Source: Chloromonas sp. AAM2 (lineage: Eukaryota > Chlorophyta > Chlorophyceae > Chlamydomonadales > Chlamydomonadaceae). From it: a DNA stretch of 22,048 nt. Made by a program: the position numbers and the translations under genes. Positions within the stretch are counted from its first letter, which is position 1. Each line of letters opens with the position of its first letter. Where the stretch lies: contig QAXH01000913.1 of assembly GCA_004335635.1 (NCBI GenBank), positions 1 through 22,048 of the forward strand. Direction: 5' to 3'. Below, piece by piece: positions 7,239-17,352 of the stretch. Below the pieces are notes generated by a model. The model was not told the DNA's origin, ran no database searches, and worked only from the letters and a program-made list of their open reading frames with translations.

Positions 7239-10200
7239 TCATAGCCCGGTAATGTCATCGTATTCGGAATCATACCCCAGATCATACCCCATCCAATCAG
7301 CATCCTCGTGATCGTAATCAGCGCCGCTGTCAAATTCATCACTTGATGGCTCCTCGTCAGAGTACACCACAGCCGCTTGCCACATGACAGTCACGTGCTG
7401 ATGGCCAGCCGCCCGCATGGCGTCTGCTATCCGCCCCTCCTTGCCGAGACGATACCAGTTTTCGCCCGCTGTCCCATGCGGACGGGGCAGCTCATCAATC
7501 CTGTTGCAGGAGATGACCACCTGCGTCACAAACAGGCAGCGTTATGTTATCCACAGTATACCATTACTTTTCAGTATACCTGCGTGATCCTGAGTTTTAG
7601 TCGGAAAACAAGCCTGAAAAATCGCAACCAGCCTGGTATCTACAACTAAACTAAGGCCAATTAAGAAGATCGTTGATGCTGCGCAGCAACTTTTGTTTGG
7701 TCCTGGGTTGGTACGAAAACAGGCTAGAATCAGCCCATGTGAAGAGTGTAGGGTTAGCGCTGCTGAAAGGCATAAATGCATACATGCTCAGCATGGTCAG
7801 ATATGCGACAAATGACAAATTCAAATGCTGTGACCTATGAAACAAGGGTCTAGGCTCTATGCTCAGCTCCCTGATCGACACCAACCATACACGCTTGCAC
7901 ATCCACAACAAACGTGGGACTGCGGGTGAAGACTGAGTTCATTCACGCTCACACACGCATGGGAAATATTCTGGGCATGAAGAGCGAGAGGGAGGGAAAG
8001 GAGAAAGAGGGGAAAGCGAGGACGAGGAAAGGGAAAGGAGCGAGAAAAGAAGAGGATGAGGGCTTCTGGCAGGAAACGGAGAGGGAAAGGTTGGTCTGTC
8101 ACTGCTGACTGCTAAGGGTCACTTGGGGGCAAGTCCCCCCTCCTCCCCCGCCAAAAACACACACGCACACACACACTCGCACCTGAATAGGTCGGCAGGC
8201 ATTGACGCACATGCTCGTGACGTCGGCTTCTGAGACGGCTGTGCTTTTTTCCATTTCAATCTCAAGCTGCTTAACGGATGCAGGCAGACTGCGCAGCAAG
8301 AGCGGCCACACATCGGGATGCCAGTCCTCACACCGCTCAAACGTGACGACTTCTAGGCCGGTGCTGGGAAGGTGCCGTGACATGGCCTTCAGCAGCTCGG
8401 GTGTCAAGAACTGACCGTCAGTGAAGTTGAGCCAATGCTCGGTAAAGCTGCACAGTCAAGTAAAGTACAAAGTCAGGACATGTTACTGCAGTAGGACAAA
8501 TTCGACACCCTGAAACTTTGTTGGGTGAAACGTTATAAAACGAGAGCCAGCAATGTGTTCAACAAGCAGCTGTTGGATATGACAGTGTCCATCCTCTCTT
8601 GCACTCAAATGTACGCATGGGTCATTCACGCTTGGTGCATGTTGGTCCCATGTCGTACACGCATGAAGATGACCTTCTACTTTGTTGATTGACTTTGCCC
8701 GGTTATTCCAAGCTCACTTCCTGCTTGTGCTCCAGACTTGCTCCAGATACAGACATACAGATACAACCCAAGACGTAGCAAACAATCCAACAGCAGTCCC
8801 CACACCTTGAGAATATGGGCATCAGTGCTGCCAGGCTGCGGGCATTCAATCCGTCATTGACAATTGTCGTCTGGCCTGTTTTCCATGTGATGTCTCCATT
8901 GCGGACCAGCGCCTCAGCAACTCGCGCGTTAGCAGCTGGGCTGGGGCTAGGACAAACCCTGCCCAGGCGCTCAAATGACAGGACCTGAACCAAGAACGTG
9001 CACAGGACCCTTAAGCTGATAATTGCGCAGTGGATTGACCTTTGGAGTGTAAAATGAGGTCCGCCAAGATAGATTTTATAGATTTCAGGTTCCATGTTCG
9101 TGATTTGTTACTTTTCAGGTCAACAAAGTTTTGTGCATGTTCTCTGGCTTGTGAATGCACAATTGCCAGCTGTGCAACCGATCAATACAGACAAAGGCTT
9201 GGTCTGCTGTTGTTTAAAGACCATCCGTGACATCGGTGAAGCTTCTCGAGACCAAACCAAAAGCAAACGCAAGCACGTGAGGAAGAATCGCTCTGGGCAA
9301 ATTTGAATGCCATTGAGTGTCAGGTTACAGTTTCAAATGTATGGAATACAGCAGGCATTGTGACAACTTACGAGGTCGCCAGCTATGGGAAGCAGGTCCA
9401 AGGTGGAAACGTCCAACTCAGTCTGGTTGAGTTTGGTCCAGCTGCAAGGGCGATGGGAGTGTCGCTCGAGCAGTCTGAACCAGCAGGTGAGCTCCCTCAG
9501 GTGAGGCATGGCCAGAAGCACATCCATGTCCCGGTCGTCAAACTCATGGTCTGACACCTGCGGATTGCAAGCGTCATACCTCATACTGGTCTTTGCTTGC
9601 GCGTGTATCTACTGAACCCTGTCCTTGCACGTCTATTGAGCGTACACTCCTGCTTTGGCGCTGGGACAACAAGTGTAGTGGCCATGGCAGTATGCAGACA
9701 AACATGAGATATGAAGCAGGAACTATGGCCGCAGCCAGGCAACACAGTGACCTATTGTTGCACAACGGCCACACTCAAGTAAGCATGGCTATGTTTTCGC
9801 TTTCAAGCAAAACTCAAGGAGGTGTATGGCTCATGCCGGTATATAGGGTACACTGCTGGTAGTCAAGTGTTGTACAACTCCAACGGACCCAATGAAGGCT
9901 CGTATTCCTTGCTTGTTGATCTTGTTGATGGGTGCTGAAACATAAACACTTCATGTTCGGCAGCCTGCAAGATCACAAGGTTTCCTCCAATGATACCTCG
10001 AGGTTGACCACGCATGGAAACCACGTTGCCAGCCTAGCCAACGGTGGCACGTTACTGCTGCAGAAAGCCAGCTTCGTGAGCTGTGTGCCGATAGTCGCCG
10101 AAAAACACTCGATGAAAAGACTGGCCTTCTCATGATTACGATATCGTGCCATCATTCGTACGTCAACGCTCTCTTGAATACTGAGAGTGTCCAGACCAGG

Positions 10201-11588
10201 TAGGGCACGCAGCTGGTGCTTCCACTGCTCCATGGCGGACTCGTCCACATCTGGAGTTCTGTCCAGAAACAGCTCCCTGGATTGCAAAAGGGGTAACAGC
10301 ACAGTCAGACATGTTATCTCCTTATCACTGGCTGTGTTATATCCTGCAAAAGGCCTTGATGATCTAGATTGTGCCGCTGGTTTCCAGCTGTATTGGCGCC
10401 TGCACTAGACACCTGCATTGGCAAAAAAAGGTTTCAGCAATCCGCTGGCGGATACTGTCATGCTTATCAACGAACTGTCAGCCCCTACTTTAATGTCTCT
10501 ACAACAGATGTACATGACTCCCAACTACCAACCTGAGTTGCGAGCATGAGGGTACAGATTCTGTAGATGTTGGCAGATCCAAGAAATGGCAGTTTTTGCA
10601 GTCCAGCCTTGTGAGATTGGGGCATGTTTCTAGCAGCCATACTGGCACAACTCCACCAAGCTCCAGATTCTGTGACGCAGCAAGAAAAACCCAATACAGC
10701 AGTCGGTTACCCTGTGATGTTTGACAAACTTGGCAGACGTCTGGGTGCATGTTTGATGTGTTGTACTCAGATTGCAAGGTTTGACAAGTTTGCAAGGTTT
10801 GACAGTCCACCAGATGGTGTGCTTGAAACCGGGCATCCAATCAAGAAATGGCCAGCACAGATGTTCCACATGCTTGTGAAGGCCTGTGCACATTGCACAG
10901 GCTGACCGCACAAAGACCGGACATGCAATGCACCACGCACCCACTGGGTTTGTTGCTGAGTAACATCAGCGTCATCTCTGGCAGGCGAAGCATGCATGCA
11001 CTTCCCATGCCAACCTTGCAGGTGCAGTATCTACTAGATTCATCTGGCATGCATGCACGCTTGTGCCTTGATGACATCGCTCACCGACAGGAACACTTTG
11101 GTGATCGCATTCAGCCCTCGGCCCAGAGCTGCCACAGCGCCAGACATCAGACTCTGTGCGCTTTCATCGGCTGATCTCGTGCTTGATTGTGACGTACAAG
11201 GGAAGCCAGCAGACAAACAAAGCGATACCCTGGAAGCGTGTTTGCCCATCACTTCTAACCTCGTCTGCTCTGCAGCGGCCTTGTGAGGGGCGATGGGTAG
11301 GCTGCAAAGAAGACGAATGGGCCGGACGGACAGGACGAGCCTCTGCAGGCTTGTACATGTCCTGACGAGCTGCCACAAGGCGTGGCTGTCAAGCGTTCTG
11401 GCAAGCTGCTCCAGCCAGAGCAATGGCATGTCCAGTAGGCCGGAGTACAAGGCAGCATCGGCTTCCTTGAAGCCATCAAGTGTGCCGCTCTGAGACTGGG
11501 GTTTGGCGCCCTGGGCTTGGGATACGAGATTAGTCTGGGCGTCTTGATAGTCTGTTGTGGTCGCCTGCACATTCACATCTTTCTGCAT
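7239..11588 (-). CDS. F-box-like/leucine-rich-repeat protein, 610 aa, seven exons
   Basis: Exons in transcript order are 11588-11085, 10669-10533, 10276-9997, 9557-9372, 8984-8806, 8447-8183 and 7520-7239 (stop TGA). Every junction is GT/AG and the phases fit, totalling 1833 bp. The ATG at 11588 is the first after an in-frame TGA about 30 bases upstream. Residues about 50-95 (LLDMPLLWLEQLARTLDSHALWQ, LVRTCTSLQRLVLSVRP) have the three-helix pattern of a divergent F-box. Leucine-rich segments follow: VFLSNLELGGVVPVWLLETC, PNLTRLDCKNCHFLDLP, QLRELFLDR, LPGLDTLSIQE, QLTKLAFCSSNVPPLARL, MPHLRELTCWFRLL, LEVVTFERCEDWHPDVWPLL. The last 45 or so residues are strongly acidic and Tyr-rich (DEEPSSDEFDSGADYDHEDA ... 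GYDSEYDDITGL). F-box/LRR proteins usually act as substrate adaptors of SCF ubiquitin ligases; that role is inferred here, not shown. The LRRs are irregular, so a generic algal LRR protein without an F-box is the main alternative. The first intron (11084-10670) is the least certain junction. Confidence 0.75.
7979..8061. repeat. ~80-bp polypurine/polypyrimidine tract
   Basis: The + strand is almost entirely A/G (gagggagggaaaggagaaag and similar) from about 7979 to 8061. It lies in the last intron of the F-box/LRR gene, so the pre-mRNA strand is pyrimidine-rich. Tracts of this kind can form triplex (H-) DNA. It is about 460 bp from the acceptor at 7521, so it is not the ordinary acceptor tract. 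Confidence 0.8.
8123..8180 (-). repeat. GT repeat plus G-rich cluster directly after a 5' splice site
   Basis: On the transcribed (-) strand the donor gtgcgagt at 8182 runs straight into alternating GTGTGTGTGCGTGTGTGT (8175-8157) and then into G runs, ggcgggggaggagggggg (about 8152-8135). The GT repeat provides many potential alternative donors. The G runs could form a quadruplex in the pre-mRNA. Confidence 0.7.
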
Positions 11589-12541
11589 CGCGCGGGGACA
11601 GTGGGCCAGAGCTCCAATTCAATTCCTTGATTCTGGCAGGAACGCTCAGAGACGAGTCCTTCACGGCCTTGCAGCGGCTGCCAACGGCATTGTGTTCACT
11701 GGCTTGGCTGAGGTCAGATGTTCAGATGCATGTCAAATGACAAAGTTCAAATTCAACTCAGGTGAAACGGTCGGACAAACCGCCGAGGTTTGGAAAGTTC
11801 GGAGACTCAGGCTGTCGGCTTGACGTGGCGCGCAATCAAAAGTGGAGTCTGGGCTTCGGTGCTGATCGCTGGAATAACCTGATTGGTAGTACGTGGCACC
11901 TGAGAGTGCGTAGCAGCGTGTATGTGCGTTACAACGCTTGTGATTCCGCAGATGCAAACTGAGTCCAGGGTTCACCTCAGTGGTTGTAAAACTGGCCACT
12001 AAGCTATTTTGCATGCAAAAAGGTCATCCCGTTTGACATCCTAAGGTTTACTCTTCTCCACTCAACGTACAGGCTAATCTGTGCAGATGTATGTCTTCGT
12101 AAGCAAGGTGCTCTCAAGAACCGTGATGTCCATCAGCTGCTCGCGTTGAACATCCTGAATCACAGTCATTGTGTGGCCAGTAGTGTTGTGTCTCTGATTC
12201 TTGCCAGATTCGAGACATTGACTCTTCTGCACAATCTCATGGCCACGCATCCAAACTCGCATGTATTCAGCTCTTCAGGCAGTTGCATGGTCAAGTGTGA
12301 AAGAGTCAGCATCGAGCATGTCGTAATGGGACCGTGTCATGCGATTTCAACCGCAGTTTCCTGGCAGCTCCTACGCGTTTCTGGACAACAATCAAATTCC
12401 AAGCCATCAATCAGTCATACACACAGCTTTTGCTTGTTGCGACACCACAAAACTACCAGGATCTAGGTGCGCACTACCAGGATCTAGCCGTGGGCCTGAC
12501 AGCGGTTGGCCTCAAAAGATTCATTGGCGGTCGTCGGCGGC
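11589..12541. promoter_or_regulatory. Shared upstream region of divergent F-box/LRR and LAG1-like genes
   Basis: 953 bp separate the two start codons, which face away from each other, so both promoters should lie here. No TATA box stands out. A 15-bp direct repeat (actaccaggatctag) lies at 12452-12466 and 12473-12487, 55 bp before the LAG1 start. No further coding exon was identified; a 5' UTR intron of either gene could lie here unseen. Confidence 0.5.
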
Positions 12542-15500
12542 ATGGCTGTATCAGCGGTGGAGGAGTGGAAGCAATGGCTGATTTCAGTGCGACCTCGCTA
12601 CGCGACGGAGGCGCCTGCTCCATTCGAACCAGACCAGACATTTTTGCTGGGCAACAGATGGGCAGACTATGGCCTGGCATGCCTTGTGGCATTCGCCTTC
12701 CCTGTGCTCCGAAGCTTGCTCAAGTCCAGCATCTACGAGGTAGGCAGGGCAGTACCATCAATGTGCGGCTCTGGGCAGATCTGCCAAAGCAGTTGCTCAA
12801 ATGCTGTCGCAAACTCCCCACATTACAAAGCCACCTGCACTGCTGGTAGACCGGATGTTACATGGGCCATGCACGGCAAGGACCATGGGCTATGCTCGCA
12901 GCATACACTGCGCCAAGCTCCCCATGTTGTCAGTGACACCTGATCATTTGCAACACTTTACCTCTGCAGCCCTTGGGCCGAGCCATCATGTTTGGTTCCA
13001 AGGTTTCAGCTGCCGGCACGCTCACGGGAAAGCAGCAGGACAGGTTGAAAAAATGGAATGAGTCATGCTGGAAGATGACCGTTTTCATGATGCTAACCGC
13101 CATTGCATTGGCAGTCAGCTTGGGGGAGCCCTGGTTCTGGGAAACAAGGTAGGATTTCGGAACTCAGCTTTTTAAATTCCTGACAGGCCACGTATTGCAA
13201 ATGGATGGTGGCTGATGTGTACGCACAAGATTTTGGTGGCCACTGCTGGCTTCACACTGATTTCACTCACCCGTATATTTTGACCACAATCCCTTGTGGT
13301 TGCAGGTATTTCTGGCTTGGCTGCAACCACTTCCCACCCTGCAACTTGTCGGTTTCTAAGGGCGTTCTCTTCTTCTATGCTGTTGAGACAGGCTTCTACA
13401 TGCAGTCAATACACTTCTTGCTCTTTCATGAGGTGAGGCACCCACTTTCCTCCAACATCGTTCACCCACTGTTGCATCGTTATGCATTCATTCACTGCGA
13501 CATCTCTCCACAGAGACATTCTCATGGGCGCCATTGGCTTGAACGTGGTCTTGCCGTCGGGTCAACACAACATGACAAAGTTCACCATCGGCTAGCCAGG
13601 GAGTACATAAGAAGAACGCAACCGTGTGTTCCAAGTCAACATGTCAAAGGGGCACCAGGGGCTCAAGAACTGCTTGTGCTGGTGATAGGTCGGCACTTGA
13701 TCAATGAATGGCACCTTGACACAATACAATATATAAAATTGTATGATGTGTATATCACATCATGTCGTGTACAAATGCTATCTCATCATGCCATCCCAAT
13801 CACTGCTTGCTAGCGTTTGTGCTTGTTGCTATCAACTCTTCTACTGTAAACCTGTAGCGCTTCTACTTACTGTAAATGTAACTCTTCTACTTACTATCTT
13901 ATTGCTGCACAGGTGCGCCGCAAGGATTGGCTTGAGAGCATGATCCATCACGTGGCCACTGTCTGCCTGTTGGTCTACTCGTACTATGTCAACTTCACAC
14001 GCGTGGGTGTCATGGTCATGCTGGTACACGACGCGTCAGACATCTTTCTGGAGGCTGCCAAGCTGGCCAGGTGAGCGTTGGAGAGTGGATTGGTTGGTTC
14101 GTTGGCCAGTTGGGCAGTTCAAACAGTTAGGTGGTTTGCCACGGGATAGGGAAATTTGTGTTGGTTAGCAATGGATATCTGCGGGTGTTCATGCAGCAGG
14201 CAAGGCGGCACTGACAGGCAGGGCGGCTGGCTTGCTTACACTGAGCCTGTGACTGCCTTTCTTGCTGCACCAACTTGATGGCGATGCAGACCCTATCGTT
14301 TGATCCATATTGTGCTGGTTGGTTCGATGGCTTGCACTGCCAGCCCCTATTAAATCCTTCCGTGTCTTTTTGTCTGCAGATACGCACGGAGACAGACAGT
14401 GGCAGTGGCACTTTTTGTCACGTTCATGGTCATATGGATTGTCACACGTAACATCATCTTCCCGGGCGTTATCATCAGAAGGTAACTTCCACTCCTTGCA
14501 AATCACAAGACAACAGTAAGGCGTTCAGCATCCTTGTCATGTGCTAGCCTCCTGCTGCTGCTGCTGCTGTTGTGGTTGTTGTTGTTGTCTTCGTCGTTTC
14601 CCATCCGTGTCAATGTGCGCAATGCGCATGAGGGATGTGTCCCACAACTCAGGGTCAAATGAAAACGCAGTCAATCAAGCGTTCAAAAACCAATAGACAT
14701 GGCACAGTGCGTCAGAGCAAGGCAGCTGCAAGTTGCTGAAACAAATGTTGGGTGTCCATGCACGGTGTGTCTTGCCTTCCAAAGGACTGCAACAACTGAT
14801 CAAAACAACGCAGTACCTACCAGTACCATTGTGCAGCCACATGCATTTGTGGCAGCTTTAGAGCCTCTGAGCCACCATTCACCTGTACTAAAGGGGCGTT
14901 CACACGAGGCGAGTTTGGATCATAAGTTGGATCATACTTTGGAAACCCAAATGTGAATTATAATTCGGGTAGGCCCCATACCAATGACGTGTCCGTTCGA
15001 CTTGAAACTTTGGCCACAACGGACCAAGATGGACCAAGAAGGTGCCCCTCACGCTCAGAATTGCTGTACACGGCCAACTACGCACATGGTATAGCAAACT
15101 ACCACCATGTCTGCCAAGGCTACTGTTCAGGCCGCTGTCAAGGCTTCTGGCAAGAGAGATAGGCTTGTCAGTGACAAACCCAATGCGTGACACCCCCTCA
15201 GATGGCCACAGGCTGGATTGCAAGGTTGAGTCAATCGCAAATTACCTGCCCAAATTGCTGTGCGACCGTGACGTGTGAACACTGACTAGATTGGGTTCAA
15301 ATCAACCCATTTTGCATCTCTCACTCCAATCTATTTTCCAAATGGAGAACACAGATTGAGAGCCAAACGTGGACGCACCCTAAACGATTGTTCACCGCCG
15401 ACTTTCGATTTGCATGCTCAAACATATTGTCAAGAAAGGTGTTGTCGCCAGCGCTGCGTCCAAGGATAGAAATTGCGTATTTAGGTGATGCCAGGCCCTG

Positions 15501-16656
15501 GGGGGTACCTGGATCGATTGGTCAGTCCATGGGTTTACCTCTGTCAAGCTGTCAGTCCATCGAGCATTGTACGTGCACTAGCAATTGAAGCATGCATGAT
15601 GTGAATGTTTGTGATGTGCCATCTAATCCATGCCCCAATTAGTCCATCAGCGGTCGCCAGTACCAGTAAGGCCAGTTGCAAGTTACTGGCCATTGTCTTC
15701 CAGAGCTGAGAAACACACGAGTTGAATTCGCTTTGAGAATGACCTGAACCTGCTGTGTTGCTTGCTTGCAGTACGCTGACTGAGCCGCTCTACTATGCCA
15801 GCCTGTTTGGAATCAAGACAGAGCCACACTACACCATTTTCAACTCGCTGCTCATCCTGCTTGAAATCTTGCACATCTATTGGACATACCTGATCTTGAA
15901 GGTCAGTTATTTTACGACACTCGGTGTCATTGACGTGAGATTGACATCACACACTGCCAACATGCAAACATGAGCCAGTAGAACGTTGATACCTTTCACT
16001 TAGTGCTTAGCAACACAATAGCTAGCTTGCTCCACGCACTAGAAGTTTGCCAACATACGCCAGTAGAATAGCAATAGCAGCATAGCGTTGGTTGGTCATC
16101 AAGTGCCAGCGCCATTGGACCATGGGCATAGAATTCACTGCATGCAGTTGTGATCTTGTGAGTCAGCATAAATTCATAGCGTTCAAGGAGCAAATGGAAC
16201 CCATGCCACTTAATGGGATTGAATGCACACCAGTGTGGCATTCAGATTTACCTGGCGCCCACGGTATCAGTGCATCCTCACGCCATCGCATCCCGCAATC
16301 CAACTGGCTGCATTTGGTCAGCCAGCAACCTGCACCATTCCTGTGCATTTGCCAGCTCCTGCTCTTATCCTCCTTCCGTCTCTGCACTTGTAAGACTACA
16401 CCCAGCCAGGTTGGCAATGGATTAGCAGGCCTGTACTTTTCGCTTTGCATCCTTTTATGCCTGCTGGTTTTGAGTTTACATGGTTGCCGTGTAATCGCAT
16501 CCCCTGGCTGGCCTGATATGCGTAACCAATGCATTGCGAGCCCCTGACCAGTGCGTATGCATGGATGTCACTTCACTGCAGATCGCAATTCGCCAAGTGA
16601 CGGCGGGTAACGCGCGTGACATTCGGGAGGGCGACGAGTCTGAAGACGATGATTGA
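12542..16656 (+). CDS. LAG1: LAG1/TLC-domain ceramide synthase homologue, copy 1, 322 aa
   Basis: Seven exons: 12542-12739, 12970-13148, 13306-13432, 13913-14070, 14380-14481, 15772-15901 and 16582-16656 (stop TGA). Total 969 bp, all GT/AG and in phase. Ceramide synthases N-acylate sphingoid bases with fatty acyl-CoA in the ER membrane. The diagnostic Lag1p motif is in exon 4: HHVATVCLLVYSYY (His180-His181) through GVMVMLVHDASDIFLEAAKL (His207-Asp208, Ser210-Asp211). The WFWETRYFW segment at the exon 2/3 junction, ETGFYMQSIHFLLFHE in exon 3 and NSLLILLEILHIYWTYLI in exon 6 also fit LAG1/LOH proteins. About six hydrophobic helices are visible and there is no homeodomain, as in plant and fungal forms. 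The C-terminus is acidic (REGDESEDDD), resembling the CK2-phosphorylated tails of mammalian enzymes; that comparison is inference. The ATG at 12542 was chosen because its exon matches the paralogue's first exon from the initiator Met onward (MAVSAVEEWK / MAISAVDGLK). No TGTAA is visible between this gene and the next. Confidence 0.95.
14552..14588 (+). repeat. CTG/TTG trinucleotide microsatellite
   Basis: Six CTG units are followed by a TTG-rich run (ctgctg...ttgtggttgttgttgttg) in intron 5 of LAG1 copy 1. It is intronic, with no coding effect expected. Confidence 0.85.
14893..15380. mobile_element. Candidate 488-bp MITE (Harbinger-like ends) in LAG1 intron 5
   Basis: The left end is GGGGCGTTCACACGAGGC; the right end, read in reverse complement, is GGGTGCGTCCACGTTTGGC. 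These form an imperfect terminal inverted repeat, about 15 of 19 positions with gaps. Both ends are flanked by TAAA (14889-14892 and 15381-15384), a plausible 3-4-bp target-site duplication; TAA-type duplications and GGG..GTTCACA ends occur in PIF/Harbinger-type elements. No transposase is encoded, and its presence fits this intron (1290 bp) being the largest of the gene. A second inverted copy of gttcacacg lies internally at about 15272-15280, so the true right end is open to question. Confidence 0.4.
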
Positions 16657-17352
16657 TCAATAATAGAACGGCTTGCGCTGGGTCTACCCTTGGATGAGCG
16701 ATTGTATCTTATGCAGTGCCATAGACACTTCGGATATCGCCTTGGATATCGCCTGCTGCTTGACAGACAGGGCGACGAATAAGTCACATACACACACCCC
16801 TTGCGATGGGCTGGTTTGCATGTTTGCATGAGCGCTTTGTCTAGACAAGGAAACCTGGCTTGCGTGGAAGTTGGTCGTGAGGTTACTAACATACCTCATG
16901 TTATCCATGAAGCTCCAGGACTGCTCGTCTGTTGTGCATTTGACAGGTATGTAGGCAGGGATCTTATGTCCATGCGGTCATGTGGCCTGGGTTTAACACC
17001 AAGCGACCTAGGTGAAAGCATGAAAGCAAGGTGCGGCGAACTGCAAAGCAAGTTCTGGTTAGGGTTTCCGGAGCTACGGTCATGTGGCCGGAGTTTTGGT
17101 AACAGCAAGCCGCCTGATTTGAGAAGAAAAAAACCTGCGTGCACCCGAGGTCGCTATTGCTGCAGACGCTGCTTCAGAGGCTGAGTGCTCATGATGTCGC
17201 TAGGGTTTGCACGAAAACCACATGACGTCATCGACGAAGCAAGCCAAGCTCAGGCAAGCTGCCGAACAAGCCAAGTGTAGCCGAGCCGTTGGCGTGCAGT
17301 TATAGCAGCCGTCACTGTCCATGATCCGCTGGCTAAATCTTATCCGTGCATC
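16657..17352. promoter_or_regulatory. Intergenic region between the two LAG1 copies
   Basis: These 696 bp must hold the 3' end of copy 1 and the promoter of copy 2. A perfect palindromic TGACGTCA (CRE/bZIP-type site) lies at 17223-17230, 123 bp before the copy 2 start. Two telo-box-like motifs occur in the reverse sense (ttagggttt at 17059-17067, tagggttt at 17201-17208). A short imperfect repeat, cggtcatgtggcc, occurs at about 16976 and 17080. These are pattern matches only. A 127-codon + strand open frame (16801-17184) has no recognisable content. Confidence 0.4.

Noticed and set aside
7914..8108. Lys/Glu/Arg-rich small protein
   Set aside because: It is the translation of a polypurine tract inside an intron of the opposite-strand gene.
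10767..10997. Extra exon in the first intron of the F-box/LRR gene
   Set aside because: The flanking exons join in phase and give a continuous leucine-rich segment without it; its translation has no LRR pattern and includes short tandem repeats (gcaaggtttgaca).
13205..13813. 202-aa + strand open frame
   Set aside because: It contains LAG1 exon 3 in frame but reads through the acceptor and donor; the flanking parts are intron sequence.
16801..17184. 127-aa + strand open frame between the LAG1 copies
   Set aside because: No family resemblance; it sits where the 3' end of copy 1 and promoter of copy 2 must lie.
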